From contig NZ_FOOR01000013.1 of assembly GCF_900113255.1 (NCBI RefSeq), positions 25,970-89,969 on the forward strand: a stretch of 64,000 nucleotides of DNA, given 5' to 3'. Shown here one piece after another: positions 50,853 through 59,106 of this stretch. Source of the DNA: Novosphingobium sp. CF614. Lineage in GTDB: Bacteria; Pseudomonadota; Alphaproteobacteria; Sphingomonadales; Sphingomonadaceae. Under the pieces are notes generated by a model. That model ran no database searches. It was not told the DNA's origin and saw only the letters and a list, made by a program, of their open reading frames with translations. Each line of letters opens with the position of its first letter. The stretch's first letter is position 1. A program made the position numbers and the translations under genes.

Positions 50853-51605
50853 GTGATCCTGGCGAACTGGCCTTGCCCGCTGGCCACCGGCGGCAACGCC
50901 CAGGAGTACGCCCTTGTTTTCGACAGACAGCGGCCGCGCAGGCTGCTGATCGTCCCCGCGCTGTTCGACGAAGGCAACCGCATGCGGCGGCTGACCGTCG
51001 AAACCATGCGCCGCCTCGATGTCATCGGCATCGACAGCTTCCTGCCCGACCTGCCGGGCTGCAACGAGAGCCTGCGGCGGCTCCAGGACCAGACCCCCAC
51101 GGCCTGGCTGGAGGCGACGGCCGCTGCCGCCCGGCACTTTGGCGCCACCCATGTCCTGGGCATTCGCGGAGGCTGCCTGTTCACGCCGCCGTCGCTGCCG
51201 TGCTGGCACTACGCCCCGGCCAAGGCCGCCGCGATCCTGCGCCAGATGCTGCGCGCGCGCATGCTCGCAAGCCGCGAAGCCGGGCGCGAGGAGAATCGCG
51301 AAGACCTGGCCGCCATGGCCCGAAGCACCGGCATCGAACTGGCGGGATATGCGCTGGGCGCGGACTTCTACCGGGAATTCGAGGTCATGTTGCCCGCCGC
51401 GCTGGAGCAGGGAACCCGAAATCCGAATCGAGATCCGCTCAGGACGAGCGGAGGCGAAGCCGATTTTCCGCGCGATGCTCCAGCAACCCCCATCACGCAG
51501 GACATGCTCGGCGGCAGCGGGCTGTGGCTGCGCGCGGAGCCGGATGAGGACCGGGACCAGGCCGATGCGCTCGCCGCGATCCTGGCCAGGGGAATCGCGC
51601 CTTGA
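50853..51605 (+). CDS. Hydrolase 2-like protein, exosortase A system-associated
   Basis: A 250-residue protein with an alpha/beta-hydrolase outline: a strand LLIVPALFDEGNR, and a nucleophile-elbow position reading VLGIRGGCLF. The serine of GxSxG is replaced by Arg105, as I recall for the hydrolase 2 group (GLRLG-like), so ordinary hydrolysis is doubtful. The C-terminal third is variable. The start is GTG at 50853, seven bases after the ACP stop. Its end overlaps hydrolase 1 by four bases (TTGA). It may be a non-catalytic or acyl-transfer partner handling the ACP-bound group. Confidence 0.78.
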   Translation: MILANWPCPLATGGNAQEYALVFDRQRPRRLLIVPALFDEGNRMRRLTVETMRRLDVIGIDSFLPDLPGCNESLRRLQDQTPTAWLEATAAAARHFGATHVLGIRGGCLFTPPSLPCWHYAPAKAAAILRQMLRARMLASREAGREENREDLAAMARSTGIELAGYALGADFYREFEVMLPAALEQGTRNPNRDPLRTSGGEADFPRDAPATPITQDMLGGSGLWLRAEPDEDRDQADALAAILARGIAP

Positions 51606-52378
51606 GCCGCCGCCATTTCACGTTCGCCTGCGCAGGCTGCCAGCTTGTCGCGACGCTCGACGAAGCGGGCGCGGAGACCGGCCTGCTGCTGGTGAGCGGC
51701 GGCAACGAGGTGCGCGCGGGGGCGTGGAACGGGCAGGCCCGCCTCGCCGCGCGGATCGCGGCGGAAGGCTATCCGGTCCTGCGTTTCGACCGGCGCGGAG
51801 TGGGCGACAGCGAGGGCGCCAACGGTGAGTTCCGCTCCAGCGGCGCCGATATCGCGGCGGCCCTCGCCGCGTTCCGGCGGCAATGCCCGCACGTGACGCG
51901 CGTGGTCGGCTTCGGCAATTGCAACGCCGCCAGCGCGCTGATGCTGACCGGCGGCGCCGGGTTCGCCGCGCTGATCCTGTCCAACCCCTGGACGATCGAG
52001 GACAACGGCGAAGCCCCGCCCGCCGCGGTGGTGCGCGATCACTACCGCCGCCGCCTGGCTAACCCGGCGGCGATCGGGCGCCTGCTGACCGGCAAGGTCT
52101 CGATCGGCAAGCTGGCGCGCGGCCTGGCCGCCGCCATCCGCCCCGCCCGGCAGGCCCGGGGCGGACTGGCCGCCGAGATCGAACGAGGTCTCGCGGGGTT
52201 CCACGGCCCGGTGCGCTTCCTGATCGCCGGCCGCGACCGCACCGGCATCGCCTTCCTGTCGAAGTGGCCCAAGACCGACCCGCGCATCCGGACCTGCGCG
52301 GAGGCCACGCACAGCTATGTCGAACCCGAAGCCCAGGAATGGCTGGCGCGGGAGGTTCTGGAGATACTGCGCGGTTGA
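51602..52378 (+). CDS. Hydrolase 1, exosortase A system-associated
   Basis: A 258-residue alpha/beta hydrolase of the XrtA-associated group (TIGR03100 by memory). It has VLRFDRRGVGDSEG before the nucleophile elbow, then VVGFGNCNAASALML, where Cys107 occupies the place of the usual serine. That substitution is a family feature. FLIAGRDRTGI and a late ATHSYVEPEAQEW give the acid and histidine regions. The TTG start at 51602 overlaps the previous stop. It is the last gene of the rightward EPS set; trxB converges from the right 28 bp away. Confidence 0.88.
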   Translation: MSRRHFTFACAGCQLVATLDEAGAETGLLLVSGGNEVRAGAWNGQARLAARIAAEGYPVLRFDRRGVGDSEGANGEFRSSGADIAAALAAFRRQCPHVTRVVGFGNCNAASALMLTGGAGFAALILSNPWTIEDNGEAPPAAVVRDHYRRRLANPAAIGRLLTGKVSIGKLARGLAAAIRPARQARGGLAAEIERGLAGFHGPVRFLIAGRDRTGIAFLSKWPKTDPRIRTCAEATHSYVEPEAQEWLAREVLEILRG

Positions 52379-52406
52379 AACGTGGTGCCGTGCCCCTTGG
52401 CGCGCT

Positions 52407-53378
52407 TCAGGCCTCTACTTTCGCGGCTTCCGCGAATTCCTTCGCCGCGAGGTAGCGTTCGGCGTCGAGCGCGGCCATGCAGCCGGTGCCGGCGGCGGTG
52501 ATCGCCTGGCGATAGACGTGGTCCATCACGTCGCCGCAGGCGAAGACGCCGGGGATGTCGGTCTTGGGGGTGCCCGGCTGGACCAGCAGGTAGCCGGCAT
52601 CGTCCATCGCGAGCTTGCCCCGGAACAGTTCGGTGGCGGGGGCATGGCCGATCGCCACGAAGGCGCCGTCGGTCTCGATCTCGCTTTCCTCGCCGGTCAG
52701 GGTATCGACCAGCTTGACCGCGCGCAGCTCGCCATTGCCGGCGCTGCCGAGGAAGCTTTCGACGCGCTTGTTCCAGACCACCTTGATCTTGGGATTCGCG
52801 AACAGCCGGTCCTGGAGGATCTTTTCCGAGCGCAGCGAATCGCGGCGGTGGATCAGGGTGACGTCGTCGGAGTGATTGGTCAGGTAGAGCGCTTCCTCGA
52901 CCGCGGTATTGCCGCCGCCGATCACCACCACCTTCTTGCCGCGATAGAAGAAGCCGTCACAGGTGGCGCAGGCGGAAACGCCCTTGCCGGACAGGTCCTG
53001 CTCGCCGGGAACGCCGAGCCACCTGGCCTGCGCCCCGGTCGCGATGACCAGCGTATCGCCTTCGTAGAAGTCTCCGCTGTCGCCCGTCGCCACGAAAGTA
53101 TCGCCGGACAAGTCCACCGCGGTGATCGTGTCCCACATCATGCGCGTGCCGACATGCTCGGCCTGCGCCTGCATTTCCTGCATCAGCCAGGGGCCCTGGA
53201 TGACCTCGCGGAAGCCGGGGTAGTTTTCCACGTCGGTGGTGATGGTAAGCTGCCCGCCGGGTTGCAGCCCCTGCACCACGATCGGCGCCATCCCCGCGCG
53301 CGCGCCGTAGATGGCGGCGGACAGGCCGGCGGGGCCGGAACCGATGATGAGCATGCGGGTCTTGTGCGTCGTCGCCAC
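52407..53378 (-). CDS. trxB: Thioredoxin-disulfide reductase
   Basis: A 323-residue flavoprotein that reduces thioredoxin with NADPH in the cytoplasm. The FAD loop is IIGSGPAGLSAAIYGARAG, the redox pair is C137-A-T-C140, the NADPH loop is VVVIGGGNTAVEEAL with HRRDSLRSEK, and the second FAD motif is GVFACGDVMD. Length and order are standard. It is a housekeeping gene next to, but not part of, the exopolysaccharide cluster, and it is transcribed toward that cluster. Confidence 0.96.
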   Translation of the reverse strand: MATTHKTRMLIIGSGPAGLSAAIYGARAGMAPIVVQGLQPGGQLTITTDVENYPGFREVIQGPWLMQEMQAQAEHVGTRMMWDTITAVDLSGDTFVATGDSGDFYEGDTLVIATGAQARWLGVPGEQDLSGKGVSACATCDGFFYRGKKVVVIGGGNTAVEEALYLTNHSDDVTLIHRRDSLRSEKILQDRLFANPKIKVVWNKRVESFLGSAGNGELRAVKLVDTLTGEESEIETDGAFVAIGHAPATELFRGKLAMDDAGYLLVQPGTPKTDIPGVFACGDVMDHVYRQAITAAGTGCMAALDAERYLAAKEFAEAAKVEA

Positions 53379-53519
53379 TACGAAATCTCCGGAGCGTGGA
53401 ATCCTGAACGCGCGAGATAGGGCCTCGCCCCCCGCCTTGCCAAGGACATGGGCGGGATAGCATTAATTCATCCCCACAAATGCGGGCTTATGCTGACCTG
53501 CATTGATAAGAACTCACCC

Positions 53520-53625
53520 GCTTTCCCTTCGTCCTTGCGAGCCGCCACGGGCGGTGCGGCAATCCACAGCGGATGGCGCGGCCCTGGATTGCTGCGGCGG
53601 CTTCGCCGCCTCGCAAGACGAAGGG
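53520..53625. repeat. Interspersed palindromic repeat, copy B (GCAATCCA family)
   Basis: CCCTTCGTCCTTGCGAGCCGCC...GGCAATCCA and TGGATTGCTGCGGCGGC...CCTCGCAAGACGAAGGG form a long imperfect hairpin, the same layout as copy A at 18410-18512. A GGAGAAAATGAGTC segment (53653-53666) follows, as near 30565 and 54741. With flanks it fills the gap between trxB and the hydrolase at 53799 (53379-53798); no gene is seen there. Confidence 0.8.
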
Positions 53626-53798
53626 AGAAGAGACGAGGGGGAGAAGAGGCGAGGGGAGAAAATGAGTCCCGCCCCAAGGGACTTGGCATTGTTCGTCCTC
53701 ACGGCGGTTTCCAGTGCTCATACGACCATGAGGGAATGACCTGCCGAGCGGTGAGCCGCACCGTTGACGAACCCTGCATCGCAGCGCAGTTGGAGCGC

Positions 53799-54674
53799 AT
53801 GGAAACGCAGCTTGGCCCTACCTCGAACCGCTTCATCTCGCAGCGCCTGCGGCTCAACTATGTCGACTGGGGCAATCCCGAGGCACCGCCGCTGATTCTC
53901 CAGCACGGCGGGCGCGACCATTGCCGCAGTTGGGACTGGGTTGCCGAGGAACTGCGGCATGACTGGCATGTGATCTGCCCGGACCTGCGCGGCCACGGCG
54001 ACAGCGAGTGGTCGCCCGAAGCGCACTACGGGCTCGACGCCTTCGTCTATGACTTCGCCCAGCTCGTCCACACGCTCGGCCACGAGCAAGTGACGATCAT
54101 CGCCCATTCGCTGGGCGGAAACATCGCGACGCGCTTCACCGGCCTCTATCCCGAGAAAGTCGCGAAGCTGGTCAATATCGAGGGCCTGGGACCGCCCCCG
54201 GAGATCCGCCGCCAGCGGGAGGAACGGGGCATCGGCGAACGGATGCGCCAGTGGATCGACGACAAGCGCAAGGCTTCCGCCCGCGTCACGCGCAAGTACG
54301 CGACGCAGCGCGACGCCTATCAGCGCATGAAGGACGAGAACGCCTTCCTCACCGACGAGCAGGTACGGCACCTCACCATCCACGGCGCCAGCCGCAACGA
54401 GGACGGCACCTGGAGCTGGAAGTTCGACAACTACCTGAACGTCTGGTCCGCCCAGGACGCGCCGACCGACCAGATCATCCAGCTGTGGCAGGCCATCACC
54501 TGCCCGGTCCTGCTGATGTGGGGAAGGAACAGCTTCGCGTCGAATCCCGGTGCCGACGGGCGGCTCGCCTATTTCCAGTCCGCCCGGCTGATCGAGTACG
54601 AGAACGCCGGGCACTGGCTGCACCACGATCAGTTCGACCGGTTCATGGCCGACGTGAAGGCGTTCCTTGCGTAA
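53799..54674 (+). CDS. Alpha/beta-fold hydrolase
   Basis: A protein of about 291 residues of the alpha/beta hydrolase superfamily. HGGRDHCRSWDW forms the oxyanion-hole region. The nucleophile is S104 in IIAHSLGGN. LMWGRNSFASNPGADGR is in the region of the acid, and the histidine lies in ENAGHWLHHDQ. It resembles esterases, epoxide hydrolases and haloperoxidase-like enzymes; the substrate is unknown. ATG at 53799 was preferred because the conserved part follows soon after; ATG at 53736 is in frame. Neither has an ideal ribosome site. It stands alone between repeat-rich gaps. Confidence 0.85.
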   Translation: METQLGPTSNRFISQRLRLNYVDWGNPEAPPLILQHGGRDHCRSWDWVAEELRHDWHVICPDLRGHGDSEWSPEAHYGLDAFVYDFAQLVHTLGHEQVTIIAHSLGGNIATRFTGLYPEKVAKLVNIEGLGPPPEIRRQREERGIGERMRQWIDDKRKASARVTRKYATQRDAYQRMKDENAFLTDEQVRHLTIHGASRNEDGTWSWKFDNYLNVWSAQDAPTDQIIQLWQAITCPVLLMWGRNSFASNPGADGRLAYFQSARLIEYENAGHWLHHDQFDRFMADVKAFLA

Positions 54675-54699
54675 TATCAGTTTCCATTGATGGAATTCC

Positions 54700-54740
54700 T
54701 TCGCCGCTGCGAGCGGCCTTCGACGGCTCGCAGCGGCGAA
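54700..54740. repeat. Perfect 15-bp stem intergenic hairpin (related to the repeat family)
   Basis: TTCGCCGCTGCGAGC (54700-54714) and GCTCGCAGCGGCGAA (54726-54740) are exact complements around an 11-nt loop, 26 bp after the hydrolase stop. It resembles the outer arm of the palindromic repeats at 53520 and 60985 (TTCGTCGCTGCGAAG) and is followed by GGAGAAGATGAGTC. No T run follows. Confidence 0.8.
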
Positions 54741-54832
54741 TGGAGAAGATGAGTCTGGCTTCGGGAGACTTGGCGGAAATCGCAACGCCGCTCGAAGCGG
54801 GAAGCTCATTCGCCCTGGCGGTGATCTTCGCT

Positions 54833-54866
54833 ATTGCCGATACTAGCCATGCTTAGTATCGGCAAT
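54833..54866. promoter_or_regulatory. Perfect 13-bp inverted repeat, likely operator of the efflux operon
   Basis: ATTGCCGATACTA (54833-54845) and TAGTATCGGCAAT (54854-54866) are exact complements separated by eight bases. The repeat ends 22 bp before the emrA-type start codon. Size and place fit a TetR- or MarR-type operator. No regulator gene is adjacent, and the DNA between arms contains no T run typical of a terminator. Confidence 0.7.
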
Positions 54867-54888
54867 GACAGCCACGACAGGAACTTTC

Positions 54889-56022
54889 ATGAACGCTGAG
54901 AGCACGATTTCGGCCGATAGTGAGATCGGCATCGTATCGCCGCCCCGCAGACGCGGCCTGCGCACGGTGCTGATGATCGTCGGACCGGCGCTCGTGCTCG
55001 CCGGAACGGCGTGGTTCTATTTCACCAGCGGCCGCTACGAATCGACCGACAGCGCCTCGCTGCAGACCGCCATGGTGGCGATCAGCCCGAGCGTAGCCGG
55101 CACCGTCGTCGCGGTCGAGGTCCGCGAGAACCAGCGCGTGCGCAAGGGCGACGTGCTGTTCCGGGTCAAGGCGGACACTTTCCAGACATCGCTGGCCCAA
55201 GCGGAAGCTGAACTGGCCACCGCCCGAACCGATGTCGAATCGATGCAGGCCGACTATCGCGAAGCCCTCTCGCAAGTCAGCGCCGCCAGGGCGCGCTACG
55301 ACCTGGCGACCAGCGAGGCGGCGCGCCAGAAGTCGCTTGTCGCGGAGGGCATTTCCTCCCGCGCGCAGTACGACCAGGCCGTGACGCAGGCCCGCACGGC
55401 GCGCGACGCCATCGCCGCCGCGCAGGCCAAGGCCGACAGTTTGCGGGCCGGCCTGTCCGGGGCGATCGGCGGCAGCGTCGATTCCCACCCGGACGTGCGC
55501 CAGGCGATTTCCAAGCTCGGTCAGGCTCGCGCCAACCTGTCCGACACGGTCGTGCGCGCACCGCGGGACGGCATCGTCACCAAGGTCAACCAGCTGCAGG
55601 TCGGCAATTACGTGACACCGGGCCGGCCGGTCTTCACGCTCGCCGGCCTGAACTTCTGGGTCCAGGCGAACTTCAAGGAAAGCCAGCTCCGCTACATGCG
55701 GGTGAACCAGCCTGTCGAGATCACGATCGACGCCTATCCGGACCAGGTGCTGAAGGGCCATGTCGAGAGTTTCAGTCCCGGGACGGGATCGAGCTTTTCG
55801 ATCCTGCCGCCGGAGAACGCGACGGGGAACTGGGTCAAGGTGGTCCAGCGCCTGCCCGTCCAGGTGGCGATCGACGATGTCCCGGCGGACCTGCCGCTCA
55901 GCGCGGGGCTCAGCACCAGCGTCAAGGTCGATACCGGCCACCGGCGTCGCCTGTTCGCCCCGGACGCCGCCCCGGACGCGCCGCAGCCCGCGCCATCCAG
56001 AACCTTGCCGCCGCGGCCGTGA
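54889..56022 (+). CDS. HlyD/EmrA-type membrane fusion protein
   Basis: A 377-residue periplasmic adaptor of an efflux pump. One N-terminal transmembrane helix (about 25-47, VLMIVGPALVLAGTAWFYF) is followed by the biotinyl-lipoyl half-motif ISPSVAGTVVAVEVRENQRVRKGDVLF, coiled coils (about 95-200), the second half-motif RAPRDGIVTKVNQLQVGNYV, and a beta-barrel region with FWVQANFKESQL. This is the EmrA pattern. ATG at 54889 has AGGAA upstream; an ATG at 54865 lies inside the inverted repeat. It is followed by the EmrB-type and NodT-type genes, giving a complete tripartite pump. Confidence 0.93.
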   Translation: MNAESTISADSEIGIVSPPRRRGLRTVLMIVGPALVLAGTAWFYFTSGRYESTDSASLQTAMVAISPSVAGTVVAVEVRENQRVRKGDVLFRVKADTFQTSLAQAEAELATARTDVESMQADYREALSQVSAARARYDLATSEAARQKSLVAEGISSRAQYDQAVTQARTARDAIAAAQAKADSLRAGLSGAIGGSVDSHPDVRQAISKLGQARANLSDTVVRAPRDGIVTKVNQLQVGNYVTPGRPVFTLAGLNFWVQANFKESQLRYMRVNQPVEITIDAYPDQVLKGHVESFSPGTGSSFSILPPENATGNWVKVVQRLPVQVAIDDVPADLPLSAGLSTSVKVDTGHRRRLFAPDAAPDAPQPAPSRTLPPRP

Positions 56023-56044
56023 GCGGCAGCGCGTGGAGCATGCG

Positions 56045-57595
56045 ATGACGCCCGCCGTTCCGGCCCAGTATCCCACGCCGTTCCGGCGGATGCTGATAAC
56101 GATCCCGCTGATGATCTCCATGATTATGGTGGCGGTGGACGTCACCATCGCCAACGTGGCGCTGCCGCACATGCAGGCGAGTCTCTCCGCCTCGCAGGAC
56201 CAGATTCTGTGGGTGCTGACGTCCTACCTCGTGGCCGGCGCGATCGCCACGCCGCTCAGCGGCTGGCTGGCGGGGCGGTTCGGGCGCAAGAACGTGATGC
56301 TGGTTTCGGTCTGCGGCTTCACCGTCACCTCGATGCTGTGCGGGCTCGCCGTCGATCTTTCGACGATCGTCATCGCCCGGACCTTGCAGGGGGCCTTCGG
56401 CGCCGCGCTGATCCCGCTGAGCCAGGCGATCCTGCTCGATATCAATCCGCCCGAGGACCATGCCAAGGCCATGGCGATCTTCGCGCTGGGATCGATGGCC
56501 GGGCCGATCGTCGGGCCGAGCCTGGGCGGCTACCTGACCGATTCGCTGAACTGGCGCTGGGTGTTCTTCATCAACGTGCCTTTCGGCATCCTGTCCTTCG
56601 CCGGAATGTTCGCCTTCCTGGTGCGCCGGCACAGCGGGAGGCACGGCCGGGAAAAACTGCGCTTCGACCTGTTCGGCTTCCTCACCGTGTCGATCGTGCT
56701 GACCTCGCTGCAATTGCTGCTCGACCGCGGCGAGCATGTCGGCTGGTGGGAATCGACCGAGGTCCAGGTCTATGCGCTGATTCTCGGCCTTTCGGCTTAC
56801 CTGACACTGGTGCACATGTTCACCGCCAGCGACACGTTCATCCGGCCGCAGCTGTTCCGCGACCGCAACTTCGCGATCGGCTTGCTGTTCAGCACGCTGA
56901 TCGGCATCGTCGCCTTCGCCACCGTGCCGCTGCTGGTGGTGATGACCCAGTCCCTGCTCGGCTATTCCGCGCTGCACACCGGCATGATCGGCATCCCGCG
57001 CGCGCTCGGCACGCTCGCATCGACGCTGATCGTCACCCGGCTGATGGCGCTTTTGGACGTGCGCGTGCTGCTCATCGCCGGCCTCGCCGTCATCGGCACC
57101 AGCATGCTGATGTACTCGCGGATGAACCTCTACGTCGACGACGGGACGCTGATCGCCATCGGACTGGTGCAAGGCTTCGGCAGCGGGCTGATCTTCGTTC
57201 CGCTATCGGTCGTGGTGTTCTCCACCCTCGATCCCAAGCTGCGCAACGAAGGCGCCTCGATGTACGCGCTTACCCGCAATGTCGGCAACTCGGTCGGCAT
57301 ATCGCTGCTCAACGTCCTGTTCATCCACGACAGCGCCATATCGCGCAACAGCCTGATCCAGGGCCTGCGTCCCGACAATCCCGCGATTCTCTCCGCCCGG
57401 CCAGACCTCGACTTCGGTTCGGGCGAGGCGCTGGGCAGCCTGAACGGGGAGGTGGTGCGCCAGGCCAGCATGGTGGGCAACGCCTCGCTCTATCACTTCG
57501 TGTTCATCATCAGCCTCTGCCTGATGCCGCTCGTGCTGCTGCTGCGCTCCAAAAAGACGCCGGCCAGGGGCATGGCGCTGCCGATCGGGGACTGA
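56045..57595 (+). CDS. DHA2-family MFS drug exporter (EmrB/QacA-type)
   Basis: A 516-residue inner-membrane proton antiporter with 14 predicted helices. The DHA2 signature DVTIANVALPHMQ lies in helix 1. GWLAGRFGRKNVML is the conserved loop, and GPSLGGYLTDSLNWRWVFFINVPFG is motif C plus the following loop (motifs read in parts). It expels drugs or hydrophobic compounds together with the EmrA-type adaptor. ATG at 56045 has GGAG seven bases upstream and is 22 bp after the adaptor gene. Its stop and the next gene's start are one base apart. Confidence 0.94.
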   Translation: MTPAVPAQYPTPFRRMLITIPLMISMIMVAVDVTIANVALPHMQASLSASQDQILWVLTSYLVAGAIATPLSGWLAGRFGRKNVMLVSVCGFTVTSMLCGLAVDLSTIVIARTLQGAFGAALIPLSQAILLDINPPEDHAKAMAIFALGSMAGPIVGPSLGGYLTDSLNWRWVFFINVPFGILSFAGMFAFLVRRHSGRHGREKLRFDLFGFLTVSIVLTSLQLLLDRGEHVGWWESTEVQVYALILGLSAYLTLVHMFTASDTFIRPQLFRDRNFAIGLLFSTLIGIVAFATVPLLVVMTQSLLGYSALHTGMIGIPRALGTLASTLIVTRLMALLDVRVLLIAGLAVIGTSMLMYSRMNLYVDDGTLIAIGLVQGFGSGLIFVPLSVVVFSTLDPKLRNEGASMYALTRNVGNSVGISLLNVLFIHDSAISRNSLIQGLRPDNPAILSARPDLDFGSGEALGSLNGEVVRQASMVGNASLYHFVFIISLCLMPLVLLLRSKKTPARGMALPIGD

Positions 57596-57596
57596 C

Positions 57597-59096
57597 ATGA
57601 AACGCCCCCCAGCCTTCCCGGCCGCCCTCCTGGCCCCGCTTCTGGCCCCGCTCCTGCTCGTCGGCGGATGCACCGCGGCGGGGCCGAATTTCACGCCGCC
57701 CGCGCCGCCTTCGATCGACGCCGGCTACGCCGATGGCGGCGGTAATGGCAACAGTGGCCGGGCCGATCTCGGCGATGGGCCCGCGGCGCAATGGTGGAAG
57801 GCATTCGCCTCGCCCCAGCTCGACGCGCTGGTGGCGCGGGCGCTGGCCGGCAACCACAGCCTCGCCGCCAGCCGCGCCACGCTCGAAAAGGCGCGGGAAC
57901 GAATCGCCGCCATGGCCGGAAAGCGGCTGCCCCAGGTCGATCTCCAGGGACGCGCGGAGTACCAGCAAGTCAACCTCGGCTCGTTCGGCTTCGACGGACT
58001 GGCCGACGCCGGCATCTCCAACCCGCGCTTCGATCTCTATACCGTGGGCGGCGGCGTCTCCTACGATCTCGACCTGTTTGGCAGGAACCGGCGCGCGCTC
58101 GAACAGGCGCAGGCTTTGGCAGAGGCCCAGGCGCGCGCGACCGAGGCGGCGCACCTCGTGCTCACCGGCCGGGTGGTCGCGCAAGTACTGGCGATCGCCG
58201 CCCTCAACGACCGGATCGAAACCGAACGTGCCCTGCTGGCCGAGGACGAGCGCAACGTTTCGCTGACGCGGGCGCGCCAGGATGCCGGCGCCGGCACGCT
58301 GGTCGAGGTCCTGAGCGCGCAAGGCCAGCTTGCCGGCGACCGGGCGGACCTGCCCTCGCAGGAACAGCAGCTTGCCGAAGCGCGGGCGATGCTGGCCGTG
58401 CTGCTCGGAATCTCGCCGGCCGAACTCGGCCCGACCGATTTCAGCCTCGACGACTTCGTGCTGCCCGCAAGCGTGCCGGTGGCGCTGCCATCGGCGCTGG
58501 TCCGCAAGCGCCCCGACATCCTGGAAACGGAAGCCCGGCTGCATGCCGCGATCGCGGCGGTGGGCATGGCGACGGCGGACCTCTATCCGAACCTGACCCT
58601 GGGGGCCACCATCACCCAGTCAACTTCCGAACCCGACCGGATCACCAGCAGCAAGTTCAACGCCTTCGACATCTTCGCGGGCGTGACGGCGCCGATCTTC
58701 CACGGCGGCACGCTCAAGGCCAACAAGCGCGGCGCCGAAGCCGAAGCCCGCGCCGCCGCCGCCCAGTACCAGCAGACGGTGACCGAGGCCTTCGGCCAAG
58801 TCTCGGGCCTGCTTTCGGCCCTCGACAGCGACAGCCGCGAATTGACCGCGCGGCACGAGGCGGCGGAAGTCGCGGACCGATCGCTGTACCTTTCCCGGCG
58901 CAGCTTCCAGGTCGGCAACAGCGGCATCCTGCAAGTCCTCGACGCCAGCCGATCCTATCAACGCGCCAGGCTCTCGCTGCTCGATACCCGGATCCGGCAG
59001 TATCAGAACGTCGCGCGGCTCTATGTCGCGACGGCGGGCGGATGGGTCGATCACGGTCCGGAAGAACCGGCCCCGCGCCCTTCGCCGAAACCCTGA
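57597..59096 (+). CDS. NodT-family outer-membrane efflux lipoprotein (TolC-like)
   Basis: A 499-residue outer-membrane factor. The lipobox LLLVGGC gives lipid-modified C25. Two OEP repeats follow, each with long helical coiled coils (LASRATLEKARERIAAM; LAEDERNVSLTRARQDAGAG) and the characteristic ALVRKRPDILETEARLHAA. The C-terminus is Pro-rich. It forms the exit duct for the EmrA/EmrB-type pump. It starts one base after the MFS stop, so all three pump genes form one operon driven from upstream of 54889. Confidence 0.93.
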   Translation: MKRPPAFPAALLAPLLAPLLLVGGCTAAGPNFTPPAPPSIDAGYADGGGNGNSGRADLGDGPAAQWWKAFASPQLDALVARALAGNHSLAASRATLEKARERIAAMAGKRLPQVDLQGRAEYQQVNLGSFGFDGLADAGISNPRFDLYTVGGGVSYDLDLFGRNRRALEQAQALAEAQARATEAAHLVLTGRVVAQVLAIAALNDRIETERALLAEDERNVSLTRARQDAGAGTLVEVLSAQGQLAGDRADLPSQEQQLAEARAMLAVLLGISPAELGPTDFSLDDFVLPASVPVALPSALVRKRPDILETEARLHAAIAAVGMATADLYPNLTLGATITQSTSEPDRITSSKFNAFDIFAGVTAPIFHGGTLKANKRGAEAEARAAAAQYQQTVTEAFGQVSGLLSALDSDSRELTARHEAAEVADRSLYLSRRSFQVGNSGILQVLDASRSYQRARLSLLDTRIRQYQNVARLYVATAGGWVDHGPEEPAPRPSPKP

Positions 59097-59106
59097 TCGC
59101 GAAAGC

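Noticed and set aside
49475..51184. N-terminal extension of the EPS AMP ligase to 1082 residues
   Set aside because: The extra 570 codons are antisense to the GNAT, ACP and hydrolase 2 genes and have no domain; the ligase family starts at about 49474.
53453..53735. Short open frames in the gap after trxB
   Set aside because: They run through the palindromic repeat in several frames on both strands and have no ribosome site or motif.
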